From positions 137,857-201,856 of the forward strand of contig DAITAA010000001.1 in the NCBI GenBank assembly GCA_036824505.1: a stretch of 64,000 nucleotides of DNA. The letters run 5' to 3'. This document shows, piece by piece, positions 16,216 through 24,372 of this stretch. Each line of letters starts with the position of its first letter. Positions within the stretch are counted from its first letter, which is position 1. A program made the position numbers and the translations under genes. The notes under the pieces are model-generated. The model saw only the letters and a list, made by a program, of their open reading frames with translations. It was not told the DNA's origin and did not search any database. The stretch comes from SCUD01 sp036824505. GTDB lineage: Bacteria > Pseudomonadota > Gammaproteobacteria > Steroidobacterales > Steroidobacteraceae.

Positions 16216-17556
16216 ATGGCGACCGCGCCAGGGGATGCGGAAATGACAAACAAGGATCCCAACACTCCATCAGATGACGGCTTCATCGCCGAAGACGTCA
16301 CTCAGCTCATGGAGCACATCGAGCTGACCGGGGAGCGCATCACGCCGAGCGGCCACGAATGGGAGAAGGCCAGGCCTGCCGACGACCTCGAAGACGCGCC
16401 GATACAGGTCGATGACGGTCTGGATGAGATACCCGACGTCGAAGCCGTCGAGCTCGGCGAGGACATCGAACTATTCACGGAAACCGAACTCGATCTCACC
16501 CGGCGCTTGTCGCAGGTCGAGGACGAGCAGCTCGAGCTGGCTGCCGGCATAGGCGCCGAACGGGAGCGCTGGAAGAAACGCGTCGCAGATCTGCGCGCGG
16601 AAATGAGCGAGCGCGGTCGCCTGCTTGCGGAGCGCGAACGCGAAATTGAGGACCAGTCCGCACGGCTTTCCAGGATGGCAATCGAGCGCAACCACCTTGT
16701 CGAGGAACTGCGTGAGCTTCAGCGCTCCGTCGGGCAGGCTGAGGTCGTGGAAATCTGGCGCGCCGCACCGTCGCCAGCGGATCAGATCATCGCGAGCCTG
16801 CACGAGCGGCTCCGCGAGCGCAGCCGCGCGCTCGTGGTCGCGCGCGAGGAACTTGACGAGTTGCGCGCGGAGCGCGATCACTTGGCAGTAGCCATTGCCG
16901 AACGTGACCAATTCATTCAGCGATTGCACCTCAGCCTGCGCGAACTGGAAGCTGAGGAACACGGTGGCAGCGAGTTGCGCAAGCTCATGCGCAGCTTCTT
17001 CGGCAGCGAAGAGACGGAAGAAGCATCCTCGGCCGTCATGCCAGTCGATCCTGCGCAGACCGCGCAGTTGCCAGTCATGCAACAGTCAGATTTCGAACCA
17101 GCTGCGCAGGCCTCCGCGCCGTTGACGATCGCGCCTGATTTGAAAGCCGAAATGCCGCTGCCCGAAGTGCGAATCGAGGACCTCCAGCATGCGCCACCGG
17201 AGGTTGAAGCGCCGGTTTCGGCACGGGGCGAACAGCAGATCCGCCACTACTTGATCGGGCTCGACATGGTCGGCTCGGTGTACGAAATGACGCTGCCACG
17301 CATCAATGTCGGGCGCACCCGGGACAATGACCTTCGCATCGTCGATCCCACGGTCAGCCGCCTGCATGCGGTGCTTAAAGTGCGCGGTCGCGAGATAACG
17401 GTCATCGACGCCAATAGCCGAAATGGCGTGTTCGTCAATGGCATCCAGCTCCGCTACGCGAAGCTTGAAGACGGCGATACGCTGACTTTCGGCACGGTGC
17501 GATTCCGCTATCGCGTCGGTTCGGGGCCGTCAGGCGGAGCCCACGGCCCGGATTGA
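16216..17556 (+). CDS. FHA-domain protein with long coiled coil
   Basis: The 446-residue protein has an acidic N-terminus, a long Glu/Arg-rich coiled coil (about 75-260) and a C-terminal FHA domain (about 360-440). The FHA signature is clear: INVGRTRDNDLRI, then VSRLHAVL, then NSRNGVFVNG. FHA domains bind phosphothreonine, so the protein probably senses Ser/Thr kinase output. There is no signal peptide or membrane segment. No kinase or phosphatase gene is in the window. An ATG at 16243 is an alternative start. Confidence 0.85.
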   Translation: MATAPGDAEMTNKDPNTPSDDGFIAEDVTQLMEHIELTGERITPSGHEWEKARPADDLEDAPIQVDDGLDEIPDVEAVELGEDIELFTETELDLTRRLSQVEDEQLELAAGIGAERERWKKRVADLRAEMSERGRLLAEREREIEDQSARLSRMAIERNHLVEELRELQRSVGQAEVVEIWRAAPSPADQIIASLHERLRERSRALVVAREELDELRAERDHLAVAIAERDQFIQRLHLSLRELEAEEHGGSELRKLMRSFFGSEETEEASSAVMPVDPAQTAQLPVMQQSDFEPAAQASAPLTIAPDLKAEMPLPEVRIEDLQHAPPEVEAPVSARGEQQIRHYLIGLDMVGSVYEMTLPRINVGRTRDNDLRIVDPTVSRLHAVLKVRGREITVIDANSRNGVFVNGIQLRYAKLEDGDTLTFGTVRFRYRVGSGPSGGAHGPD

Positions 17557-18737
17557 GCGGCCATTCGCGCGATCGAGCGCAGCGCCAGCAGCGATACCAG
17601 GCACAGGCCCATCAGGGTCGCCGCCAGCGGCACCGGCGAGTGATTGGCGAAGAACGCGACGAGCTGCGTCGCACCCGCCGCGACCAGCAGATGAACGAAT
17701 CCCAGCATCCCTGATGCCGCGCCCGCGATGGAAGGGTGGCGCGTGATTGCGGCGGTCGTCGAGCTGGGTGTCGCGAGCGCATTGGCGAATCCGATCAGCA
17801 TCCCCGGCAGGAACAGCGCGAGCGGATGCCAGATACCCGCCAGCGAAAGCACTGCCATCGACGCCGCGCCGGCAAATGCAAGCAATGCGCCAGTCTGCAT
17901 CATGCGCAATCCGCCAACCCGGTGGACCACTCGTGAGGCGACGAGGAAGCCGCCGAAGGATGCGATGGCCGGGAAGAACAGCAGCAGGCCCAGGCGTGCC
18001 GGCGAAATGCCCAGCACGTCGATGGCGACATACGGCGCACCGGTTACGAATGTGTAGATCATGCTCATGAGGCTGGAGCCGAACGTGAGGTAGATCAGGT
18101 AGCTGCGCGAACCGAATAGCTGCTGGTAACTCGATAGCGTGCGCGGCGATGGGCCGGCAGCCGGGTTTGAGGGCCGGGTCTCGACCAGTTTGCGCACCGC
18201 AAACAGCATCACGGCACCGCCGAGCAGACCCGACAGCGCGAACACGGCGCGCCAGTCGTACCATTCGATCACCAGCCCGCCGAGCGTCGGCGCGATCATC
18301 GGGGCCAGGAGAATCGCGGTGGCCGTCGCCGCAATCGCGCTGGCGGCGCGCGCAGGCCCGAAGAAATCCATGATGGTCGCACGCATGACGGCCATCGCCG
18401 CACCGCCACCGAAGGCCTGCACGATGCGCGCGAATACCAGCAACTCGAGCGATGGCGCCACGACGCCCACCAGGCTGCCGGCGACGAACAACCCAAGTCC
18501 CGCAAGCACGACGGGGCGGCGGCCATAGCGATCCGACAGCGGGGCAATGACGAGATTGCCGAAAGCGATTGCGACCAGCGAAAGGCTGATCAGGAGCTGC
18601 GCGGCGGCAGGATGCACTCCCATCCCGGCAGCGATCGCCGGCAATGCCGGCAATAGCACGTGCAGGCCGAAGGTGCCGATCGAGCCGATGATCGCCGAGC
18701 CGATGATCAGCCGCCGGGCCGGGTCGAATTTCTCCAA
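17508..18737 (-). CDS. Bcr/CflA-type multidrug MFS transporter
   Basis: About 409 residues, 12 membrane helices, with the drug-resistance loop LSDRYGRRPVVLAGL and the TLGG-V-EW-like segment near IAPTLGGLVIEWYDW of Bcr/CflA exporters. The start is uncertain: no ATG lies near, and TTG 18737 (LEKFDPARRL) fits the family N-terminus with a purine-rich AAAGGACC upstream. It is divergent from the ars operon across a palindromic operator and could be co-regulated, although Bcr transporters usually expel organic drugs. Its 3' end overlaps the FHA gene end by 49 bases. Confidence 0.82.
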   Translation of the reverse strand: MEKFDPARRLIIGSAIIGSIGTFGLHVLLPALPAIAAGMGVHPAAAQLLISLSLVAIAFGNLVIAPLSDRYGRRPVVLAGLGLFVAGSLVGVVAPSLELLVFARIVQAFGGGAAMAVMRATIMDFFGPARAASAIAATATAILLAPMIAPTLGGLVIEWYDWRAVFALSGLLGGAVMLFAVRKLVETRPSNPAAGPSPRTLSSYQQLFGSRSYLIYLTFGSSLMSMIYTFVTGAPYVAIDVLGISPARLGLLLFFPAIASFGGFLVASRVVHRVGGLRMMQTGALLAFAGAASMAVLSLAGIWHPLALFLPGMLIGFANALATPSSTTAAITRHPSIAGAASGMLGFVHLLVAAGATQLVAFFANHSPVPLAATLMGLCLVSLLALRSIARMAAQSGPWAPPDGPEPTR

Positions 18738-18811
18738 GCTTTCTGGTCCTTTGCGACATCTTGCGGCGCGCGGGTGTGGCCTGCAACCGGATGACAAGCG
18801 CGCGGCGGTCC

Positions 18812-18840
18812 CAACTGCTTGACTAATAGTTAAACAGTTG
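18812..18840. promoter_or_regulatory. 29-bp palindromic operator of the ars operon
   Basis: Two 13-base arms match at 11 positions around a 3-bp centre: the left arm CAACTGCTTGACT and the right arm reads AGTTAAACAGTTG. It ends 15 bp before the GTG start of arsR. ArsR-type repressors bind such inverted repeats over their own promoter and release on As(III) binding. Placement predicts autoregulation of arsR-arsC-acr3 and possibly control of the divergent MFS gene. Confidence 0.75.
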
Positions 18841-18855
18841 TTGAAATGATTCATC

Positions 18856-19194
18856 GTGAACCGGGCAAGAGCCGTGAAATCGCTCGGCGCACTCGCGCAG
18901 GAGACGCGCCTCGAAGCGTTCCGGCTGCTGGTGCAGGCCGGTCCTGAGGGGATTGCAGCAGGCGATCTCGCCACCAGGCTGGACATCTCACCACCGGCGC
19001 TATCCTTCCATCTGCGCGGACTCGCAAACGCGGACCTCGTCCGCTCGCGCCAGGATGGCCGGTTCATCTACTACTCGGCCGACTACGATGCGATGCAGTC
19101 ACTGGTCGGCTTCCTGACCGAAAACTGCTGCGGCGGCGCCAGCTGCGCGCCAGTGCGCGCGACTGTCCGCAAGGCCAACTCCAGGAGTCAGTGA
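18856..19194 (+). CDS. arsR: ArsR-family arsenite-responsive repressor
   Basis: A 112-residue winged-helix repressor with the GTG start at 18856. The recognition helix region is ISPPALSFHLRGLANADLV and the wing is RSRQDGRFIYYSA. Cysteines cluster at the C-terminus (ENCCGGASC), a distinct As(III)-binding arrangement known from some ArsR proteins, rather than the helix-3 CXCXXC form. It heads the arsR-arsC-acr3 operon; the stop overlaps the arsC start region (GTGATG). Confidence 0.92.
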   Translation: MNRARAVKSLGALAQETRLEAFRLLVQAGPEGIAAGDLATRLDISPPALSFHLRGLANADLVRSRQDGRFIYYSADYDAMQSLVGFLTENCCGGASCAPVRATVRKANSRSQ

Positions 19195-19727
19195 TGTCGG
19201 GCGATCATCGCGTCTACAACGTGCTGTTTCTCTGCACGGGGAATTCAGCGCGCAGCATCCTGGCCGAGGCGCTGCTGAACCACTGGGGAGGAGGCCGCTT
19301 CAAGGCCTGGAGCGCCGGCAGCTACCCGACCGGGCGCGTCAACCCGCTGGCGCTGGAATTGCTCGCGCACATGAAGATCCCCGCGACGGGCGCGCGAAGC
19401 AAGAGCTGGGATGAATTGTCGGCGTCCGGCGGCGTCGAGTTCGATTTTGTCATTACCGTCTGCGACAAGGCTGCCGGGGAAATCTGCCCAATCTGGCCGG
19501 GGCAGCCGATGACCGCGCATTGGGGTGTCGATGACCCCGCTTCAGTCACCGGTAGCGACGTCGAGAAGATGCTGGCGTTCCGGGATGCATTCCGCGCGCT
19601 CGAGCATCGCATCCGCATCTTCGTCAGCCTCCCCATCGCATCGCTCGATCACCTGCGGCTGCAGAGCCGGCTCGACGAGATCGGTCGGTTGCAACCGGCC
19701 ACGGTCCATGCGGCCTCCGGCGCCTGA
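19194..19727 (+). CDS. arsC: Arsenate reductase (low-molecular-weight tyrosine phosphatase fold)
   Basis: A 177-residue enzyme from ATG 19194 (GTG at 19191 is also possible). The P-loop CTGNSARS (family CX5RS) is present near residue 14, with later Cys residues (ITVCDKAAGEICP) forming the disulphide relay for thioredoxin- or mycothiol-independent reduction. It reduces arsenate to arsenite for efflux by Acr3. It directly follows arsR and overlaps the start of the acr3 gene by about 20 bases. Confidence 0.92.
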   Translation: MSGDHRVYNVLFLCTGNSARSILAEALLNHWGGGRFKAWSAGSYPTGRVNPLALELLAHMKIPATGARSKSWDELSASGGVEFDFVITVCDKAAGEICPIWPGQPMTAHWGVDDPASVTGSDVEKMLAFRDAFRALEHRIRIFVSLPIASLDHLRLQSRLDEIGRLQPATVHAASGA

Positions 19728-20778
19728 ACTCGGGTTCTTCGAGCGATACCTGACGATCTGGGTGCTGGCCTGCATCGCAGCCGGCATCGGTCTCGGCCAG
19801 CTCGCCCCCGGCATGGTCGCGTCAATCGCGCGCCTGGAATTCGCAAGCGTCAACCTGGCGGTCGGAATCCTGATCTGGATCATGATCATCCCGATGCTCG
19901 TCAAGGTGGACTTCAGTCGACTGCATGAAGTGCGCCGCCACTCGCGCGGAATCGGCGTCACGCTCTTTGTCAACTGGGCCGTCAAGCCATTTTCGATGGC
20001 ATTGCTTGGCTGGATTTTCGTCAGGCACCTGTTCGCTGGCTGGCTCCCGGCCGGGCAACAGGACAGCTACATCGCGGGGCTGATCCTGTTGGCGGCGGCG
20101 CCCTGCACCGCCATGGTATTCGTCTGGAGCAACCTGTCGAAGGGTGAACCGAATTTCACCTTGACGCAGGTCGCGCTCAACGACCTGATCATGGTGTTCG
20201 CCTTCGCGCCGCTCGTCGCCCTTCTGCTGGGCGTCGCGTCGATCCAGGTGCCTTGGGAAACACTGCTGATTTCCGTCGCGCTCTATATCGCCGTGCCGCT
20301 GGCGATCGCGCAGGCCTGGCGCCGCCGGTTACTGCGGCGCGGCCCGGTTGCGTACGACGCGGCCATTCGTGGCGTCACGCCGTGGTCGCTGGTCGCGCTG
20401 CTCGCAACGCTCGTGCTGCTGTTCGCATTCCAGGGTGATGCGATCCTCGCACAACCGCTGGTTATCGCGTTGCTGGCGGTGCCGATCCTGATCCAGGTGC
20501 TGCTCAATTCATCCATTGCCTATTTGTTGAACCGGCACCTCGGCGTTGCACACTGCGTGGCCGGGCCCTCCGCGCTAATCGGCGCGTCGAATTTCTTCGA
20601 ACTGGCCGTCGCGGTCGCGATCAGCCTTTTCGGGCTCGAATCCGGCGCGGCCCTTGCAACAGTCGTCGGCGTTCTGATCGAAGTTCCGCTGATGCTGCTG
20701 GTCGTGCGCGCGGTCAATGCCACGCGCCCCTGGTACGAGGCAGCGGCGCTGGCCCGGGGTCGGGCCAGTGGCGAATAG
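19708..20778 (+). CDS. acr3: Arsenite efflux transporter, ACR3 type
   Basis: A 356-residue membrane protein with ten helices. The conserved ACR3 block LAAAPCTAMVFVWSNLSKGE contains the essential Cys, and the second family region GASNFFELAVAVA is intact. It expels arsenite made by ArsC. The ATG at 19708 overlaps the 3' end of arsC, giving tight coupling. Only three genes make up the operon; no arsH or arsA is present. Confidence 0.93.
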   Translation: MRPPAPELGFFERYLTIWVLACIAAGIGLGQLAPGMVASIARLEFASVNLAVGILIWIMIIPMLVKVDFSRLHEVRRHSRGIGVTLFVNWAVKPFSMALLGWIFVRHLFAGWLPAGQQDSYIAGLILLAAAPCTAMVFVWSNLSKGEPNFTLTQVALNDLIMVFAFAPLVALLLGVASIQVPWETLLISVALYIAVPLAIAQAWRRRLLRRGPVAYDAAIRGVTPWSLVALLATLVLLFAFQGDAILAQPLVIALLAVPILIQVLLNSSIAYLLNRHLGVAHCVAGPSALIGASNFFELAVAVAISLFGLESGAALATVVGVLIEVPLMLLVVRAVNATRPWYEAAALARGRASGE

Positions 20779-20815
20779 CTGCTAGAATCGGTCCAGCCGG
20801 CACGCCCGGCACACG

Positions 20816-22114
20816 ATGCTGGCCTACTCGCTGATCCTTTTCCTGCTGATCCTCGTCAACGGCCTTTTCGCGATGGCCGAACTGGCGGTCTTCTCGTCGC
20901 GCCCAACGCGGCTGAAACAGATGGCCGAATCCGGCAGCAAGGGCGCGCGCGCGGCGCTCAGGCTGCTCGATAACCCGACCCGGTTTCTGTCGACGGCGCA
21001 GTTCGGCATCACGCTGATCAGCGTGCTGGCCGGTGTCTACAGCGGCGCGCGCTTTGCGGAGCCGATTGCAAACTGGCTGGCGGGCTTCGAGCTTCTGGCG
21101 CCCATCGTTCAGTACACCGATACGATTGCGAACGGTATCGTCGTGGTCGGCGTTACCTATCTCTACCTCGTGGTCGGAGAACTCGTCCCCAAGCGCTGGG
21201 CCCTGGCCAACCCCGAAATGATCGCCGCGCTGATCGCGCCGCCGATGGAGCTGATCGCGCGCGCGAGCTCGCCCGCTGTCTGGCTGCTGCAGGGCTCGAC
21301 GGAACTCGTGCTGGGCATGCTTGGCCTTCGCAAGTCCACGCGCCGCGGCCTGACGGAGGAAGAAATCCGCTCGATGATTGCCGAGGCGACGCGCGCCGGC
21401 GTATTCCACGTCGACGAACACCGGATGATCGAGGGCGTGCTGCGACTGCCGGACCGCACCGTGCGCAGCATCATGATCCCGCGCGGCGAGGTCGTGTGGC
21501 TGGACGTTGACGACAGCCGCGATAACGTCTGGAGCATCATGCGCGCCAGCAGTCATTCGCGCTATCCGGTCTGTCGCGGCGACCTGGACGAGCTGCTCGG
21601 TATCGTGCAGACCGGCGATCTCGCCGACTGGCTGCGCGATCCCTCGGGTGGCGACCTGGTTTCGAGACTGCGCGCCCCGCTGATCGTTCACGAGTCCACG
21701 CGGGTGCTGCGGCTGCTCGACCTGTTCCGTGAATCGAAGCTGAACTTCGCCGTGGTCGTGGACGAACACGGGTCGATCGAGGGGATCGTGACGCCCGGCA
21801 ACATCCTGACTGCGATCGCGGGCGAGTTGCCCGAGGCTGCAAGTGAGGAGGTGCCGGAAGCGATCAGGCGCGACGACCAGTCCTGGCTGATCGACGGCAG
21901 AATGCCGATCGACGACGTCGAGCGGCTGCTGGCTTGCGGCAACATGCGCTCCGGTGATGACTACACGACACTTGCGGGATTCGTACTGGCGCAACTCGGC
22001 CACCTGCCGGCCACGGCGGAGAGTTTCCGCTGGCGCGGCCTTCGATTCGAAATCGTGGACATGGACGGCCGCCGGATCGACAAGCTGCTGATCCAGCGGC
22101 TGGCGCCGGAGTGA
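20816..22114 (+). CDS. CNNM/CorC-type hemolysin-like transporter with CBS domains
   Basis: A 432-residue protein with an N-terminal DUF21 (CNNM) transmembrane domain (NGLFAMAELAVFSSRPTRL, then AQFGITLISVLAGVYSGA), a tandem CBS domain (PDRTVRSIMIPRGEVVWL onward), and a C-terminal CorC/HlyC domain. Family members handle Mg2+ or Co2+ efflux or homeostasis. The start ATG is at 20816. It begins 37 bp after acr3 and is probably its own unit together with the following hydrolase. Confidence 0.9.
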   Translation: MLAYSLILFLLILVNGLFAMAELAVFSSRPTRLKQMAESGSKGARAALRLLDNPTRFLSTAQFGITLISVLAGVYSGARFAEPIANWLAGFELLAPIVQYTDTIANGIVVVGVTYLYLVVGELVPKRWALANPEMIAALIAPPMELIARASSPAVWLLQGSTELVLGMLGLRKSTRRGLTEEEIRSMIAEATRAGVFHVDEHRMIEGVLRLPDRTVRSIMIPRGEVVWLDVDDSRDNVWSIMRASSHSRYPVCRGDLDELLGIVQTGDLADWLRDPSGGDLVSRLRAPLIVHESTRVLRLLDLFRESKLNFAVVVDEHGSIEGIVTPGNILTAIAGELPEAASEEVPEAIRRDDQSWLIDGRMPIDDVERLLACGNMRSGDDYTTLAGFVLAQLGHLPATAESFRWRGLRFEIVDMDGRRIDKLLIQRLAPE

Positions 22115-22118
22115 AGCG

Positions 22119-23000
22119 ATGAGCTATGAGCCGCGCCGGCCCGCCCGGCAGGAAATGATGCTCATCCGCGGCCTGATGCACCGCGTGTTGCGCTGGGGCC
22201 CGGATTCCGAGGATCCGGTGCTGCTGCTGCACGGCTGGGCCGACAGTGCGGACAGTTTCCAGTTCATCGCGGATGAGATTTCACCACGGCTGCCGCTGGC
22301 CGCGCCCGACTGGCGCGGCTTCGGGCACAGCGAGTGGAGTCCGTCCGGCTACTGGTTCCCTGACTACTACGCCGACCTCGAGTCGCTGCTCGACCAGTTA
22401 TGTCCGTCGGCTGCCGCGCGGCTTGCTGGCCACAGCATGGGTGGAAATATCGCGATGACCTATGCCGGCATCCGGCCGGCGCGCGTCAGGAGCCTCGTCA
22501 ATCTCGAGGGCTTCGGGCTGCCGCGCACCGATTCCTCGCAGGCGCCGGGACGCTACGCGAAATGGCTGGATCAGTTGCACGAGCCGCCCGAGTTCGGCGA
22601 TTACACCGACATCGATGATCTTGCACGGCGGCTGATGCGACGCAATTCGCGCCTGACTTCGGATCGCGCCTTATTCATTGCGGAATGCTGGTCGAAACCC
22701 CTGCCGAGCGGCGGTGTTCGCCTGCGGGCGGATCCAGCGCATCGCCTGATAAATCCCTATCTGTACCGTCGCGAGGACATGGAAGCCTGCTGGCGCCAGC
22801 TCACGGCGTCAGTGCTGATGATATTCGGCGGGAAATCGGATCTTGCGACGCGTCTCGGCATGGAAGGCGGCGAGGCGGTATTTCGCGCTTCCATCCCTGG
22901 TGTGCGGGTAGAGGTATTGGCCGAAGCCGGTCACATGCTTCATCATGAAGAACCCGCGGTTATCGCGCGACTCATCGAGGGTTTTCTGGGAAGCGCATGA
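22119..23000 (+). CDS. Alpha/beta hydrolase
   Basis: A 293-residue hydrolase with oxyanion motif LLHGWADSADSF, the elbow LAGHSMGGNIAM (nucleophile Ser in GHSMG), an Asp candidate near MIFGGKSD and the His of EAGHMLHHEEP. The triad appears complete. The substrate is unknown. It follows the CNNM gene by four bases and overlaps the next gene start by four, indicating one operon. Confidence 0.9.
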   Translation: MSYEPRRPARQEMMLIRGLMHRVLRWGPDSEDPVLLLHGWADSADSFQFIADEISPRLPLAAPDWRGFGHSEWSPSGYWFPDYYADLESLLDQLCPSAAARLAGHSMGGNIAMTYAGIRPARVRSLVNLEGFGLPRTDSSQAPGRYAKWLDQLHEPPEFGDYTDIDDLARRLMRRNSRLTSDRALFIAECWSKPLPSGGVRLRADPAHRLINPYLYRREDMEACWRQLTASVLMIFGGKSDLATRLGMEGGEAVFRASIPGVRVEVLAEAGHMLHHEEPAVIARLIEGFLGSA

Positions 23001-23626
23001 CGAAGTCCGGCAAGGAATGGCCCCGCGCGCTGCTCTGGATCACGCTGGTCGTTGCACCCGCGCTCGCCTGGTCCGGCATCGCGCCGTTCGACCGGCTGAC
23101 ATGGTATCTCGAAGTGTTTCCGGCCGTGATCGCCTTCATGGTGCTGTACATGACCGCGCGGCGCTATCCACTGACCCCGCTCCTGTACTGGCTTATCGGC
23201 TTTCATTGCCTGATTCTGATTGTCGGCGGGCACTACACCTATGCGCGCGTACCACTGGGTTTCTGGGTGCAGGATTTCTTCGATCTGTCGCGAAATCATT
23301 ATGATCGGCTGGGACACCTGGCGCAGGGCTTCATTCCCGCGATAGCGATCCGTGAGATCTTGATACGCTCCTCGCCGTTGAAATCCGGGCCTTGGCTGGC
23401 ATTCCTGACAGTTGCGACCTGCCTGGCGGTGAGCGCCTGCTACGAGTTCCTCGAGTGGTGGGTGGCGATTGCCGCGGGTGTCGCCGCCGAAGATTTCCTG
23501 GCGACCCAGGGCGACGTCTGGGACACGCAGTGGGACATGTTCCTCGCAACCTGCGGCGCGATTGTCGCGGTGGCGACGCTCTCGCGCGTTCATGATCGTG
23601 CGCTTGTGAAGCTGGTGGCGCAATGA
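22997..23626 (+). CDS. DUF2238 integral membrane protein
   Basis: The 209-residue protein has about six membrane helices and the charged, Trp-rich core of DUF2238 (YjdF-like) proteins: the loops HYTYARVPLGFW, DLSRNHYDRLGHLAQGF and EDFLATQGDVWDTQWDM are highly characteristic. Its biochemical role is unknown. The ATG at 22997 overlaps the upstream stop, and its stop overlaps the next start by four bases. Confidence 0.9.
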   Translation: MTKSGKEWPRALLWITLVVAPALAWSGIAPFDRLTWYLEVFPAVIAFMVLYMTARRYPLTPLLYWLIGFHCLILIVGGHYTYARVPLGFWVQDFFDLSRNHYDRLGHLAQGFIPAIAIREILIRSSPLKSGPWLAFLTVATCLAVSACYEFLEWWVAIAAGVAAEDFLATQGDVWDTQWDMFLATCGAIVAVATLSRVHDRALVKLVAQ

Positions 23627-23910
23627 GGGCTCGCCTGCGCCCCTGGTTGCGCCGGACGATCACCTACAGATGGGCGCGGCGCATCGCGGTCGCGGTCATC
23701 GGCGGCACCGTGTTCCTGATCGGCATCGTGATGATTGTGCTGCCAGGGCCGGCGATTATCGTGGTCCCTCTCGGGCTCGGCATACTCGGTCTCGAATTTG
23801 CCTGGGCACGCATCTGGCTGCGCAAACTGCGCGCAGCGGCAACCGGCGTCGTCAATCGCGTCCGCGGCCGGCGGGCTGCGGATCCGCCCCAGGACAAACC
23901 GCCACAATAG
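23623..23910 (+). CDS. Small PGPGW-type transmembrane protein
   Basis: A 95-residue protein with a basic N-terminus and two hydrophobic segments, separated by the turn VLPGPAIIVVPLGLGILGLE. That turn matches the PGPGW family of small bacterial inner-membrane proteins of unknown function. It is the last gene of the CNNM-hydrolase-DUF2238 operon; the next gene is convergent. Confidence 0.82.
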   Translation: MRARLRPWLRRTITYRWARRIAVAVIGGTVFLIGIVMIVLPGPAIIVVPLGLGILGLEFAWARIWLRKLRAAATGVVNRVRGRRAADPPQDKPPQ

Positions 23911-23949
23911 CTGGCCCCTGGCTGGCCGCATCGCGACTGCCCTGCGGCA

Positions 23950-24372
23950 CTAGCTTGCGAACAACTGTCCCGCAATGTCCTTGAATGCCTTGAACTCCAG
24001 CGCGTTGCCACTGGGGTCCAGCAGAAACATCGTCGCCTGCTCGCCCGGCTGGCCGGAGAAACGCAGGTGCGGTTCGATCACGAAACGCATGCGCGCTGCG
24101 CGCAGCCTTTTCGCCAGCGCCTCCCAGTCGGGGATCGTGAGAACGATGCCGAAATGCGGCACCGGCACATCGTGCCCGTCCACCGGATTGCTGGCAGCAG
24201 GTGTCGCGATGTCTTGAGGATTGGCTACATGGCAGACGAGCTGGTGGCCGAAGAAATCAAAATCCACCCAGGTCGCCGCGCTGCGCCCTTCCGGGCACCC
24301 GAGCATGCTGCCGTAGAAGGCGCGCGCCTCACCAAGATCGCGTACCCGGATAGCGAGGTGAAAGGGCGTCAT
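23950..24372 (-). CDS. VOC-family protein (glyoxalase/dioxygenase fold)
   Basis: A 140-residue single-module VOC protein beginning FHLAIRVRDLGEARAFYGSML and ending MFLLDPSGNALEFKAFKD. The His and Glu candidate metal ligands (FHLAI, DPSGNALEF) and HFGIVL are present. It is the first of the long minus-strand block and its start overlaps the stop of the metalloprotease gene. Substrate unknown. Confidence 0.9.
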   Translation of the reverse strand: MTPFHLAIRVRDLGEARAFYGSMLGCPEGRSAATWVDFDFFGHQLVCHVANPQDIATPAASNPVDGHDVPVPHFGIVLTIPDWEALAKRLRAARMRFVIEPHLRFSGQPGEQATMFLLDPSGNALEFKAFKDIAGQLFAS

